Shown: one piece after another, positions 26,531 to 36,359 of the stretch
How positions within the stretch are numbered: position 1 is the first letter of the stretch
How the letters are laid out: each line of letters begins with the position of its first letter
Assembly (NCBI GenBank): GCA_018056425.1
Contig: JAGPFR010000016.1
Coordinates: forward strand, 1 to 49,973
DNA from: Lachnospiraceae bacterium
GTDB taxonomy: Bacteria; Bacillota; Clostridia; Lachnospirales; Lachnospiraceae
Direction of reading: 5' to 3'
DNA: 49,973 nt
The notes under the pieces: model-generated
The model's database searches: none
Told to the model about the DNA's origin: nothing
Seen by the model: only the letters and a program-made list of their open reading frames with translations
Made by a program: the position numbers and the translations under genes

Positions 26531-28123
26531 TTATTTAACGGTTTTGATTCCGAGAATGGCAGTGTCAGTGTACGAATCCTCGGAAAATGTGATAGGTGCG
26601 GAGGGCGTGTCGTTTCCTTCAATTGCCGCTTCTTCATCCGCTTTACCGCTGAGTATGTCTTCAAGTTCTTTGGCCGAGAGGTTTTCGAAATGTCCCGAAC
26701 CGTCCGTTGATAAAGGAGTGTTGTCGGGAGAACCGCCTCCGATGGATCTTAAGAGCTGTTCAAGATCGTTTTCTTCGGAATTTCCGTCGTTTTCCCCGGT
26801 TTCGATCTTACTTACAACCCTGTTTCGTCCACTGTTCTTAGCGTAATAAAGTTTGTCGTCGGCGCTCCTGATAAGATCGTCGACGCTTTCTTTTTTATCC
26901 CATTCGCTGACACCGTAACTCATGGTGACCTTGATCACGTAGTTATCGTATCTGATCTCCGCTGCCCTGATCTTTTCCAGAAGGCCCCACAGGCTGCTTT
27001 CGGCCATCAGAAGGCTTGTTCTGTCAAATACCATGAGAAACTCTTCTCCGCCCCATCTTGAGACGAAGCCGAGGTTTTTCATATGTTCCCTGATGATATC
27101 CGCAACCTTTATCAGAACCTCATCGCCGGCGTCATGGCCGTAGGTGTCATTAACATGCTTGAAAAAGTCGATATCCCCGATACAGATGCAGAAGGATTCG
27201 GGTGAATTCTTGGCCTTTGCAACGATGGGAGCGATTTTTCTGTGAGCGGAGCGCCTGTTGAACAGTCCGGTAAGGGGGTCGGATTCCATCATGGATCTCA
27301 TGGATCTTTGCATCATGAGTACGCTTTCACCGATCTCACCGAGCTCGTCCTGTCTTCTGAGAACGTTCTCATCAAGGGTTACGGTTTCGTTTCCGCCGGA
27401 TGCTTCCTTGACGAAGGCAAAGATACTTTCGATGGATCTTGTCATGGGCCTGGTGATGCTTATGACTATGAATATCATCAGACCGGTAAGTACAAGGGCT
27501 ATTCCCGCAAGTATCAGGATATAGCTCCGGATGGTTTTGTTGACATTGGCCGACGGACGGGCCGCCGCGATGATTCCCTGAACGTTCCCGTGACTGGAGA
27601 CAAGAGGAATGTAGTAGGTGTAGTAAGGGGTTCCGAAAATGACTGTATTGTTATAAAAAGCTTCCTGTCCGTCCTCATATACGGACTTGAATATCTGGGG
27701 TGCTATTCCGGTTCCAACCATTCTGGCTCCGTTTTCATCCGTGAGCGTCGTCAGGATCCTGGTATCCTTGTAGAAAATAGAGATATCAAGGTCCGTCGAC
27801 TCTTTGATGGAGTCTATCACGGAGTAATCCATGGTTATGTCGGTATCGCCTTTGTAAAAATAGAGCGCATCGCTTCCCGTAAGCCTGTAGTCGCCGGCAT
27901 AGGTCGCGTCCATGAGAAGGGAAGTGCTCATGCAGGCGTTTCTGAGTTCTTTTTCCGCCATATCATGCATTACGCCGCTCAGGAACGGGATTCCCGCTAT
28001 TGTGATCACCAGGGCAAAGAGTATTACTGGCAGAATCGCGATCGTATACATTTGTCCGCTGATAGACCCTTTTCTGACCCTTTTATGCTTGTTTTTCGTT
28101 GTCTGAGTTTTCTTTTCAGCCAC
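26531..28123 (-). CDS. Membrane diguanylate cyclase with extracytoplasmic sensor, HAMP and GGDEF domain
   Basis: Makes cyclic di-GMP from GTP. The 530-residue protein has a basic cytoplasmic N-terminus, a hydrophobic segment (~27-50), an extracytoplasmic single-Cache-like sensor (~55-195), a second hydrophobic segment (~200-222) and HAMP (ITRPMTRSIESI). The GGDEF domain (~285-440) has DPLTGLFNRR and active-site WGGEEF near residue 355. The inhibitory RxxD site is absent (KNLG at that place), so feedback inhibition may be lost. A ~85-residue acidic, Ser/Glu-rich tail of unknown role follows. Start is GTG with GAGGA 7 bases upstream. It is divergent from ileS. Confidence 0.92.
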   Translation of the reverse strand: MAEKKTQTTKNKHKRVRKGSISGQMYTIAILPVILFALVITIAGIPFLSGVMHDMAEKELRNACMSTSLLMDATYAGDYRLTGSDALYFYKGDTDITMDYSVIDSIKESTDLDISIFYKDTRILTTLTDENGARMVGTGIAPQIFKSVYEDGQEAFYNNTVIFGTPYYTYYIPLVSSHGNVQGIIAAARPSANVNKTIRSYILILAGIALVLTGLMIFIVISITRPMTRSIESIFAFVKEASGGNETVTLDENVLRRQDELGEIGESVLMMQRSMRSMMESDPLTGLFNRRSAHRKIAPIVAKAKNSPESFCICIGDIDFFKHVNDTYGHDAGDEVLIKVADIIREHMKNLGFVSRWGGEEFLMVFDRTSLLMAESSLWGLLEKIRAAEIRYDNYVIKVTMSYGVSEWDKKESVDDLIRSADDKLYYAKNSGRNRVVSKIETGENDGNSEENDLEQLLRSIGGGSPDNTPLSTDGSGHFENLSAKELEDILSGKADEEAAIEGNDTPSAPITFSEDSYTDTAILGIKTVK

Positions 28124-28202
28124 TTCAGTGTCCTCATAAAATAACTACCCATATATTATATATTTCACGTTATCAAAAAACAATGCAAAACCCGCGATAA
28201 TA

Positions 28203-28231
28203 TTGACAATATCGGCATTTTACACTAAAAT
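28203..28231 (+). promoter_or_regulatory. SigA-type promoter of ileS
   Basis: Consensus TTGACA (28203-28208), exactly 17 bases, TAAAAT (28226-28231). Start expected near 28238, leaving a leader of only about 80 bases. Confidence 0.85.
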
Positions 28232-28270
28232 TGCGTTTGATACATTTTTATAGTAGAGAAAGCAAAGACG

Positions 28271-28300
28271 CCTCGCTTACCAGGGTGAGGTTTGTTTTTT
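28271..28300 (+). terminator. Terminator-like hairpin in the ileS leader (possible attenuator)
   Basis: Stem CCTCGC/GTGAGG (one G-U pair) with an 8-nt loop, followed by TTTGTTTTTT, ending 6 bases before the AGGAGG of ileS. The leader from the promoter at 28203 is too short for a T-box aptamer and lacks the T-box consensus. It may act as a simple attenuator; no sensing element is visible. Confidence 0.55.
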
Positions 28301-28316
28301 ATTACAGGAGGAATTT

Positions 28317-31300
28317 ATGTATAAGCAGGTTAATTCCGATCTCTCTTTTACTCAGAGAGAGGAAGAAGTAGAAAAATTCTGGGCGGAGAATGACATATTC
28401 AGAAAGAGCATTGATTCCCGCAAGGAAGGACCGGTCTATACATTCTATGACGGACCTCCGACCGCAAACGGAAAGCCCCATATCGGTCACGTCGAGACCC
28501 GTACCATCAAGGACATGATCCCCAGATACCGTACCATGAAGGGATATCAGGTTCCCAGAAAGGCCGGATGGGATACTCACGGTCTTCCCGTAGAGCTCGA
28601 AGTCGAGAAGCTCCTTGGCATCAACGGCAAGGAACAGATCGAAGAATACGGACTTGAGCCTTTCATCGGCAAGTGTAAGGAGTCCGTATGGAAATATAAG
28701 GGAATGTGGGAGGATTTCTCCGGCAAGATCGGCTTCTGGGCTGATATGGACAATCCCTACATCACCTATGACGACAACTATATCGAGTCCGAGTGGTGGG
28801 CTCTTAAGACTATCTGGGATAAGGGACTTCTCTACAAGGGTTTCAAGATCGTTCCTTACTGCCCCAGATGCGGAACCCCTCTTTCATCACACGAGGTAGC
28901 TCAGGGATATAAGACCGTTAAGGAGCGTTCCGCGATCGTTCGTTTCAAGGCTAAGGACGGAGATTTCTACTTCCTTGCTTGGACCACAACCCCCTGGACC
29001 CTTCCTTCAAACGTTGCACTCTGCGTTAATCCTTCAGAGAGCTATGTGAAGGTTAAGGCTGCCGACGGATATACCTACATCCTTGCAGAGGCACTTTGCG
29101 ATACCGTTCTCGGCAAGTTTAAGACGGACGATGCTCCCGCATACGAGATCATTGAAAAGTACGTCGGAAGCGACCTTGAGAGAATGGAGTATGAGCCTCT
29201 CTTTGATGGCGCGGCTAAGGCGGCTGACAAGCAGCACAAGAAAGCTCACTTCATCGTTAAAGACGATTATGTAACAATGACCGACGGTACCGGTATCGTA
29301 CACATCGCTCCCGCATTCGGTGAGGACGACTCACGTGTGGGCCGCGAGTATGATCTTCCTTTCGTACAGTTCGTAGACAGCAAGGGTAACATGACCGCCG
29401 ATACTCCTTACGAAGGAAAGTTTGTTAAGGATGCCGATCCCCTTGTTCTCAAAGATCTCGACGCAGACGGAAAGCTCTTCGATGCTCCCAAGTTCGAGCA
29501 CGATTATCCTTTCTGCTGGAGATGCGATACTCCGCTTCTCTACTATGCGCGTGAGTCATGGTACGTTAAGGTCACTGCCGTTAAGGATGACCTTGTAAGA
29601 AACAATAAGACCGTTCACTGGATGCCCGAGTCGATCGGAACCGGAAGATTCGGCAACTGGCTCGAGAACATTCAGGACTGGGCTCTTTCCAGAAACCGTT
29701 ACTGGGGTACTCCGCTCAATATCTGGGAGTGCGAATGCGGCAAGAGAATCTGCATTGGATCCAGAGATGAGCTCTATGCAGCAAGCGGAGACGAAAAGGC
29801 CAAGACCGTCGAGCTCCACAGACCTTATATCGATGAGATAACCTGCAAGTGCCCTGACTGCGGAAAGGCAATGAAGAGAGTTCCCGAAGTTATCGACTGC
29901 TGGTTTGACTCAGGTGCGATGCCCTTCGCTCAGCACCATTATCCTTTTGAAAATAAAGAGCTTTTTGAGCAGCAGTTCCCCGCAGCATTCATTTCCGAAG
30001 CTGTCGACCAGACCAGAGGATGGTTCTACTCCCTCATGGCTGAAGGAACGCTCCTGTTCAACAAGTCCCCTTATGAAAATGTCATCGTTCTCGGTCTTGT
30101 TCAGGATGAGCAGGGCAGAAAGATGAGTAAGCATCTCGGAAACGTGGTAGATCCCATGGAAGCACTCGGCAAGTTCGGTGCGGATGCCATCAGATGGTAT
30201 TTCTATACCAGCGCAGCTCCCTGGCTTCCCAAGAGATTCTCCGAGGCTGCTGTTATCGAAGGACAGAGAAAGTTCCTCGGTACTCTTTGGAACACATATG
30301 CATTCTTCGTACTCTATGCAAACATCGATAATTTCGATGCCGGCAAGTACAGCCTTGAGTACGATAAGCTTCCCGTCATGGACAAGTGGCTTCTTTCCAG
30401 ACTTAACACCTGCGTAAAAGAAGTCGACGGTGACCTTGACCAGTACAAGATCCCCGAGGCAGGCGCTGCACTCGAGAAGTTCGTCGATGAGATGAGTAAC
30501 TGGTATGTACGCCGTAGCCGTGAGAGATTCTGGGCTAAGGGAATGGAGCAGGACAAGATCAATGCGTACATGACCCTTTATACCGCACTTGTTACCATCT
30601 CCAAGGCAGCAGCTCCCATGATCCCCTTCATGACTGAGAGCATCTATCAGAACATCGTAAGAAATTCCGATGCAAACGCCCCCGAGAGTATCCATCTCTG
30701 CGATTATCCCGTAGCTGATGAGAAGCTCATCGATAAGGAACTTGAGGAGAAGATGGAGACCGTTCTTGATGCGGTTGTTCTCGGACGCGCATGCAGAAAT
30801 GAAGGCGCAGTAAAGAACCGTCAGCCCATCTCGAAAATGTATATCAAGAGTGATGAGAAGCTGGATGAGTTCTACATCGATATCATCAGGGAAGAGCTCA
30901 ATGTTAAGGAAGTTCTCTTTGCCGAAGACGTAAGAGAGTTCACCACATATATCTTCAAGCCCCAGCTTAAGACCGTAGGACCCAAGTACGGAAAGCTTCT
31001 CGGAGGAATCCAGAAGTACCTTAAAGAGATCGACGGAAATGCAGCTATGGATGAGCTTGAGTCCAAGGGCGTTCTTGCATTCGACGTAAACGGCGATGCG
31101 GTTGAACTTACCAAGGAAGATCTTCTCATCGAGATGACCAAGAAGGAAGGCTATGAAGCTTCCGAAGATCACGGCATGACTGTAGTACTCGACCTTAACC
31201 TCACTGATGAACTCATCGAAGAGGGATTTGCCGCAGAGCTTGTTTCCAAGGTTCAGACAATGCGTAAGGATTCCGGATTCGAAGTTATGGATCATATCCG

Positions 31301-31469
31301 CATCTCGCTGAACGGAAACGAGAAACTTCTCGGTATTGTTAAAAAGAATGAGGAGCAGATCTCCACTAAGCTTCTCGCAGACGAAATTACATCAGGCAAA
31401 GATTTCGCATTCTCCAAAGAATGGGATATCAACGGCGAAAAAGTTACCATCAGTCTCGAAAAAATCTGA
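28317..31469 (+). CDS. ileS: Isoleucyl-tRNA synthetase, long eukaryote-like (type 2) form
   Basis: Charges tRNA-Ile; cytoplasmic and essential. The 1050-residue protein has the HIGH motif in ANGKPHIGHVETRT (about residues 54-57), the editing domain with WTTTPWTLPSN, the KMSKH form of the KMSKS loop (about residue 602) in DEQGRKMSKHLGN, and an anticodon-binding region. Length near 1050, SRNRYWGTPL and no C-terminal four-Cys zinc ribbon identify the IleS2 type. Family knowledge links this type to reduced mupirocin sensitivity; that is inference here. AGGAGG lies 5 bases before the ATG. glgP follows after 32 bases. Confidence 0.97.
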   Translation: MYKQVNSDLSFTQREEEVEKFWAENDIFRKSIDSRKEGPVYTFYDGPPTANGKPHIGHVETRTIKDMIPRYRTMKGYQVPRKAGWDTHGLPVELEVEKLLGINGKEQIEEYGLEPFIGKCKESVWKYKGMWEDFSGKIGFWADMDNPYITYDDNYIESEWWALKTIWDKGLLYKGFKIVPYCPRCGTPLSSHEVAQGYKTVKERSAIVRFKAKDGDFYFLAWTTTPWTLPSNVALCVNPSESYVKVKAADGYTYILAEALCDTVLGKFKTDDAPAYEIIEKYVGSDLERMEYEPLFDGAAKAADKQHKKAHFIVKDDYVTMTDGTGIVHIAPAFGEDDSRVGREYDLPFVQFVDSKGNMTADTPYEGKFVKDADPLVLKDLDADGKLFDAPKFEHDYPFCWRCDTPLLYYARESWYVKVTAVKDDLVRNNKTVHWMPESIGTGRFGNWLENIQDWALSRNRYWGTPLNIWECECGKRICIGSRDELYAASGDEKAKTVELHRPYIDEITCKCPDCGKAMKRVPEVIDCWFDSGAMPFAQHHYPFENKELFEQQFPAAFISEAVDQTRGWFYSLMAEGTLLFNKSPYENVIVLGLVQDEQGRKMSKHLGNVVDPMEALGKFGADAIRWYFYTSAAPWLPKRFSEAAVIEGQRKFLGTLWNTYAFFVLYANIDNFDAGKYSLEYDKLPVMDKWLLSRLNTCVKEVDGDLDQYKIPEAGAALEKFVDEMSNWYVRRSRERFWAKGMEQDKINAYMTLYTALVTISKAAAPMIPFMTESIYQNIVRNSDANAPESIHLCDYPVADEKLIDKELEEKMETVLDAVVLGRACRNEGAVKNRQPISKMYIKSDEKLDEFYIDIIREELNVKEVLFAEDVREFTTYIFKPQLKTVGPKYGKLLGGIQKYLKEIDGNAAMDELESKGVLAFDVNGDAVELTKEDLLIEMTKKEGYEASEDHGMTVVLDLNLTDELIEEGFAAELVSKVQTMRKDSGFEVMDHIRISLNGNEKLLGIVKKNEEQISTKLLADEITSGKDFAFSKEWDINGEKVTISLEKI

Positions 31470-31501
31470 CAAATCTTATTTCTTTGAAAGGAGATACGAT
31501 A

Positions 31502-34012
31502 TTGAAGAATTCAGGTGCTACCAAGAGAGATAAGTTTGATAAGAAACTTTTTAAGAGAAGTGTCAATTACAATGTAAAGACACTTTTCAGAAAGACGATG
31601 GAGGAGGCAACTCCCCAGCAGATCTTCCAGGCAGTATCATATGCGATCAAGGATCAGATCATGGATATGTGGATCGAGACTCAGGAAGCATATGAAAAAG
31701 AAGATCCCAAGATGGTTTATTACATGTCGATGGAATTCCTTATGGGAAGAGCCCTCGGCAACTGCCTTATTAACATGGAGGCTTACAAGCCCGTCAAAGA
31801 AGCATGTGAGGAAATGGGACTTGACTTGAATGTGGTCGAGGATCAGGAACCCGATGCAGCTCTCGGAAACGGCGGTCTCGGAAGACTTGCCGCTTGTTTC
31901 CTGGATTCACTTGCAACCTTAGGATATCCCGCATACGGATGCGGTATCCGCTATCGTTACGGAATGTTCAAGCAGAAGATCGAGGACGGATATCAGGTTG
32001 AAGTTCCCGATAACTGGCTTGCAAACGGAAATCCTTTCGAACTCCGCCGTCCCGAATATGCCAAGGAGATCAAGTTCGGCGGATATGTTGATTTTCATAC
32101 CGATGAGAAGGGAAGAGGAATCTTCACTCAGAAGGACTATCAGTCTGTAAGAGCAATTCCTTTTGATATCCCTATCGTAGGTTACGGAAACGGAATCGTT
32201 AATATCCTCAGGATCTGGGATGCTGAACCCATAGAGTGCTTCCAGCTCGATGCATTCGATAAGGGTGATTATCAGAGATCCGTTGAGCAGGCTAACCTTG
32301 CCAAGAATATCGTTGAGGTTCTTTATCCCAACGACAACCATTATGCAGGTAAGGAACTCAGACTTAAGCAACAGTACTTCTTTATCTCGGCATCCGTTCA
32401 GGAAGCTGTCGATAAGTACATGCGCTCGCATAAGGATATCAGGAAGTTCCATGAGAAGGTAACCTTCCAGCTTAACGATACACATCCCACCGTAGCAATC
32501 GCAGAACTCATGAGGGTTCTCATGGATGACTACGGACTTACATGGGATGAAGCATGGGATGTCACCACTAAGACATGTGCTTACACCAACCACACCATCA
32601 TGAGCGAAGCTCTCGAGAAGTGGCCCATAGAACTCTTCAGCAGACTTCTTCCCAGAATCTATCAGATCGTGGAAGAGATAAACAGAAGATTCATCGAGCA
32701 GGTTAAAGAGAAGTATTCGAATGTTCCCGGCGTTGATGTTAACGAGAAGATCCGCAAGATGGCAGTCATTTATGACGGACAGGTCAAGATGGCACACATG
32801 GCTATCGTATCCGGATATTCCGTAAACGGAGTTGCCGAACTTCATACCGAGATCCTTAAGAAGCAGGAACTCAGGGACTTCTATGAGATGTTCCCCGAGA
32901 AGTTCAATAACAAGACAAACGGTATCACCCAGAGAAGATTCCTCCTTCACGGAAATCCTCTTCTTGCGGATTGGATCACCGATCATATAGGAAATGAGTG
33001 GATCACCGATCTTCCTCATATTCACGAACTCGCCATTTATGCTGACGATAAGAAAGCACAGAAAGAGTTCATGAATATCAAGTACCGCAACAAGGTGCGT
33101 CTTGCCGAGTATATTGCGGAGCACAACGGAATCGAAGTGGATCCCAGATCCATATTCGATGTTCAGGTAAAGCGTCTCCATGAGTATAAGAGACAGCTCA
33201 TGAATATTCTTCATATTATGTATCTGTACAACGAACTTAAGGATCATCCCGATATGGATTTTACTCCGAGAACATTTATCTTCGGAGCAAAGGCCGCAGC
33301 AGGATACAGAAATGCAAAGCTTACAATTAAGCTTATCAATTCCGTTGCAGATGTCGTAAACAACGATCCCGATGTTAAAGGTCTTATGAAGATCGTATTC
33401 ATCGAGAACTATAACGTATCGAATGCGGAGCTTATCTTCGCGGCATCCGATATTTCCGAGCAGATCTCGACAGCTTCCAAGGAGGCATCCGGAACCGGTA
33501 ACATGAAATTCATGCTCAACGGTGCTCTGACTCTCGGAACCATGGACGGAGCTAACGTAGAGATCGTTAAGGAAGTCGGAGAAGAGAATGCATTCATCTT
33601 CGGTATGAGTTCTGACGAGGTAATCGGATTTGAAACAGGCGGCGGATACGATCCTATGCAGATCTTCAATAACGATCCCGACATCAGACGTGTCCTCATG
33701 CAGCTGATCAACGGAACTTATTCGCCCGACACTGAGCTCTTCAGACCTCTTTATAACAGTCTTCTGAACACTCAGTCCACTTCCAAGGCGGATGCATATT
33801 TCATACTTAAGGATTTCAAGTCCTATGCGGATGCAAGAGCGAAGATCGTAGAGTATTACGAGAATCAGTCGGCATGGGCTAAGAGCGCGATACTCAATGT
33901 AGCATGTTCCGGAAAGTTTACATCCGACAGAACCATTCAGCAGTATGTTGATGAGATCTGGCATCTCGATAAAGTTGTATTAAAGAGAAAAGCATCAAAG
34001 ACAGAGAAGTAA
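31502..34012 (+). CDS. glgP: Glycogen/starch phosphorylase
   Basis: Releases glucose-1-phosphate from alpha-1,4-glucan ends using inorganic phosphate and PLP. The 836-residue length is typical. Signposts are YYMSMEFLMGRALGN, ALGNGGLGRLAACF, FQLNDTHPTVAIAELMR, NGITQRRFL, DVQVKRLHEYKRQ and the PLP-binding SKEASGTGNMKFMLNGA followed by LGTMDGANVEI. I chose the TTG at 31502 because AAAGGAG (31487-31493) is 8 bases upstream; earlier in-frame codons run into ileS. It probably shares transcripts with ileS, although no promoter can be excluded in the 32-base gap. Confidence 0.96.
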   Translation: MKNSGATKRDKFDKKLFKRSVNYNVKTLFRKTMEEATPQQIFQAVSYAIKDQIMDMWIETQEAYEKEDPKMVYYMSMEFLMGRALGNCLINMEAYKPVKEACEEMGLDLNVVEDQEPDAALGNGGLGRLAACFLDSLATLGYPAYGCGIRYRYGMFKQKIEDGYQVEVPDNWLANGNPFELRRPEYAKEIKFGGYVDFHTDEKGRGIFTQKDYQSVRAIPFDIPIVGYGNGIVNILRIWDAEPIECFQLDAFDKGDYQRSVEQANLAKNIVEVLYPNDNHYAGKELRLKQQYFFISASVQEAVDKYMRSHKDIRKFHEKVTFQLNDTHPTVAIAELMRVLMDDYGLTWDEAWDVTTKTCAYTNHTIMSEALEKWPIELFSRLLPRIYQIVEEINRRFIEQVKEKYSNVPGVDVNEKIRKMAVIYDGQVKMAHMAIVSGYSVNGVAELHTEILKKQELRDFYEMFPEKFNNKTNGITQRRFLLHGNPLLADWITDHIGNEWITDLPHIHELAIYADDKKAQKEFMNIKYRNKVRLAEYIAEHNGIEVDPRSIFDVQVKRLHEYKRQLMNILHIMYLYNELKDHPDMDFTPRTFIFGAKAAAGYRNAKLTIKLINSVADVVNNDPDVKGLMKIVFIENYNVSNAELIFAASDISEQISTASKEASGTGNMKFMLNGALTLGTMDGANVEIVKEVGEENAFIFGMSSDEVIGFETGGGYDPMQIFNNDPDIRRVLMQLINGTYSPDTELFRPLYNSLLNTQSTSKADAYFILKDFKSYADARAKIVEYYENQSAWAKSAILNVACSGKFTSDRTIQQYVDEIWHLDKVVLKRKASKTEK

Positions 34013-34019
34013 TTAAAAT

Positions 34020-34043
34020 GTACCGGAGCTCCGGCTCCGGTAC
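34020..34043 (+). other. Strong intercistronic hairpin without T-run
   Basis: A perfect 10-bp stem GTACCGGAGC/GCTCCGGTAC with tetraloop TCCG lies between the glgP stop and the ribosome site of the next gene. No T-run follows (GATTTATGAGG), so it is more likely an mRNA-stabilising or processing hairpin than a terminator. Confidence 0.6.
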
Positions 34044-34063
34044 GATTTATGAGGAGATATATT

Positions 34064-36358
34064 ATGATCAGACTTACAGACGGCGGCGCATATCTTGTAA
34101 ACGGCACTGAGCTTGTTGAGGATAATGCGGAAGCAGGCGCTAAGATCACATCGCTTACGGGAAGTGCTCCCGATAAAGCTGTTGCAAAGCGCTCCACCAT
34201 GGCTTACTCCATTCTGGAGAAGCACAACACCTCCGGAAATATGGAGAACCTTAAGATCAAGTACGACTCACTTGCAAGCCATGATATCACCTTTGTTGGT
34301 ATCATTCAGACAGCAAGAGCTTCGGGACTTGAGAAGTTCCCCATTCCCTATGTTCTGACCAACTGCCACAACTCTCTTTGTGCCGTAGGCGGAACCATCA
34401 ACGAGGACGATCACGTATTCGGACTTTCCGCTGCAAGAAAGTACGGCGGAATCTATGTACCTCCTCATCAGGCAGTCATCCATCAGTTTGAGCGTGAGAT
34501 GATGGCAGGATGCGGAAAGATGATCCTCGGTTCGGACTCTCACACCAGATACGGTGCACTCGGAACCATGGCAATGGGAGAAGGCGGACCCGAGCTTGTT
34601 AAGCAGCTTCTCGGACAGACCTATGATGTTGCCATGCCCGGTATCGTAGCAATCTATCTTACCGGTTCACCCAGAAAGGGAGTAGGACCTCAGGATGTTG
34701 CCATCGCGATAATCGGTGCCGTATTCAAGAACGGATACGTTAAGAATAAGGTAATGGAGTTTGTAGGTCCCGGTGTTGCAAATCTTTCCGAAGATTTCAG
34801 GATCGGTGTCGATGTAATGACCACAGAAACGACATGTCTGTCATCCATCTGGGTTACAGACGACAAGACCAAAGAATTCCTTGAGATTCACGGCAGAGGA
34901 GAGGATTATTACAAGATGGATCCCGGTGCCGTAGCGTATTATGACGGTGCGGTTATCGTAGATCTTTCCGAGATCAAGCCCATGATTGCAATGCCTTTCC
35001 ATCCTTCGAACGCATTTACCATTGATGAGTTCAATGCCAATCCCGAAGATATCATCCATGAGGCTGAGGAGAGAGCAAAAGTTTCATTCGGCGATAAAGT
35101 AGAGTTCGAGCTCATGAGTAAACTCAGGGGCGGTAAGTTCTATGTAGATCAGGGTATTATCGCAGGATGTGCCGGCGGCGGATTTGAAAATATCTGTGCT
35201 GCTGCGGATATCCTCAAGGGTGCTTCCATCGGAGACGGAGAATTTACACTCAGCGTATATCCCGCATCAATGCCCGTATATATGGAGATCATTAAGAACG
35301 GATGCGCTGCAACCATCCTTGAGACCGGCGCGGTTCTTAAGACTGCATTCTGCGGTCCCTGCTTCGGTGCAGGCGACACCCCTTCCAACAACGCATTCTC
35401 GATCCGTCATTCAACCAGAAACTTCCCCAACAGAGAAGGTTCAAAGGTTCAGAACGGACAGGTTGCATCCGTTGCACTTATGGATGCAAGAAGTATTGCT
35501 GCAACTGCAGCAAACGGCGGAGTTCTTACCAGTGCAGAGAACTTCGAAGGAAACTTCAACAAATATACCTATCACTTTGATGCAGGTATTTACCAGAAGA
35601 GAGTATTCAACTCGGGTAATGTTGCAAATCCCGATGAGAAGCTTATCCTCGGACCCAATATCAAGGACTGGCCCAAGATGCCCGCTCTTCAGGATAATCT
35701 CATCCTTAAGGTCGTATCTGAGATCCACGATCCCGTTACCACTACCGATGAGCTGATCCCTTCGGGAGAGACTTCAAGCTACAGATCAAATCCTCTCGGA
35801 CTTGCAGAGTTTGCACTTTCACGTAAGGATCCCGAATATGTGGGACGTGCCAAGGAAGTAAGAGCACAGGAAGTAAAGAGAGAGGAAGGCACTGCATTTG
35901 CGGATATGACCGATGAGATCAAAGCGGTTGTAAATGCGGTTAACAAGACTTTCCCCGATGCAAAGGAAGACAATACCGGTATCGGATCAACCATCTTCGC
36001 AGTAAAGCCCGGCGACGGTTCAGCCAGAGAGCAGGCAGCTTCCTGCCAGAGAGTTCTCGGCGGATGGGCTAATATCGCCAATGAATATGCTACCAAGAGA
36101 TACAGATCAAACCTTATCAACTGGGGTATGCTTCCCTTCATAATCGAAGACGGAGATCTTCCTTTCAAGAATCTGGATTACATTTTCGTACCCGGAATCA
36201 AGCAGGCAGTTATTGATAAGGCAGACAGCATTAAGGCATACATGGTAGATACCGCTTCGGGAGATCTGAAAGAGTTTACCATGACCCTCGGAAGCCTTAC
36301 CGATGAGGAGAGACAGATCATCCTTAAGGGATGCCTCATTAATTTCAACAGGAGATAA
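34064..36358 (+). CDS. Aconitase-family hydratase, YbhJ-like
   Basis: A 764-residue protein of the aconitase/homoaconitase superfamily. Features are the [17 protein letters not shown] substrate/Fe-S region, [15 protein letters not shown] in place of the usual CTN-S/G motif, and the CGPCFGAGD cluster ligands followed by [15 protein letters not shown]. The three cysteines that hold a 4Fe-4S cluster are present, so it is probably a working dehydratase/hydratase. The pattern and size are closer to E. coli YbhJ, of unknown substrate, than to citrate aconitase AcnA/B. GAGGAG (34051-34056) sets the ATG at 34064. It is translationally linked to the SseB-domain gene, 1 base away. Confidence 0.8.
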   Translation: MIRLTDGGAYLVNGTELVEDNAEAGAKITSLTGSAPDKAVAKRSTMAYSILEKHNTSGNMENLKIKYDSLASHDITFVGIIQTARASGLEKFPIPYVLTNCHNSLCAVGGTINEDDHVFGLSAARKYGGIYVPPHQAVIHQFEREMMAGCGKMILGSDSHTRYGALGTMAMGEGGPELVKQLLGQTYDVAMPGIVAIYLTGSPRKGVGPQDVAIAIIGAVFKNGYVKNKVMEFVGPGVANLSEDFRIGVDVMTTETTCLSSIWVTDDKTKEFLEIHGRGEDYYKMDPGAVAYYDGAVIVDLSEIKPMIAMPFHPSNAFTIDEFNANPEDIIHEAEERAKVSFGDKVEFELMSKLRGGKFYVDQGIIAGCAGGGFENICAAADILKGASIGDGEFTLSVYPASMPVYMEIIKNGCAATILETGAVLKTAFCGPCFGAGDTPSNNAFSIRHSTRNFPNREGSKVQNGQVASVALMDARSIAATAANGGVLTSAENFEGNFNKYTYHFDAGIYQKRVFNSGNVANPDEKLILGPNIKDWPKMPALQDNLILKVVSEIHDPVTTTDELIPSGETSSYRSNPLGLAEFALSRKDPEYVGRAKEVRAQEVKREEGTAFADMTDEIKAVVNAVNKTFPDAKEDNTGIGSTIFAVKPGDGSAREQAASCQRVLGGWANIANEYATKRYRSNLINWGMLPFIIEDGDLPFKNLDYIFVPGIKQAVIDKADSIKAYMVDTASGDLKEFTMTLGSLTDEERQIILKGCLINFNRR

Positions 36359-36359
36359 G

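Noticed and set aside
27242-28144. Plus-strand open frame of 300 codons opposite the GGDEF gene
   Set aside because: The minus-strand frame encodes a textbook GGDEF protein with a good start; the plus frame has no motif or ribosome site.
28238-28316. T-box riboswitch upstream of ileS
   Set aside because: The leader from the consensus promoter is only ~80 bases and lacks the T-box consensus and specifier stem; only a terminator-like hairpin is present.
29910-31295. Minus-strand open frame of 461 codons opposite ileS
   Set aside because: Fully inside the ileS coding region and without recognisable protein features.
31919-33964. Long minus-strand open frame (681 codons) opposite glgP
   Set aside because: It lies entirely inside the certain glgP gene, has no ribosome site and reads as low-information Ile/Leu/Ser-rich sequence. 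It is an artefact of the biased codon use of glgP.
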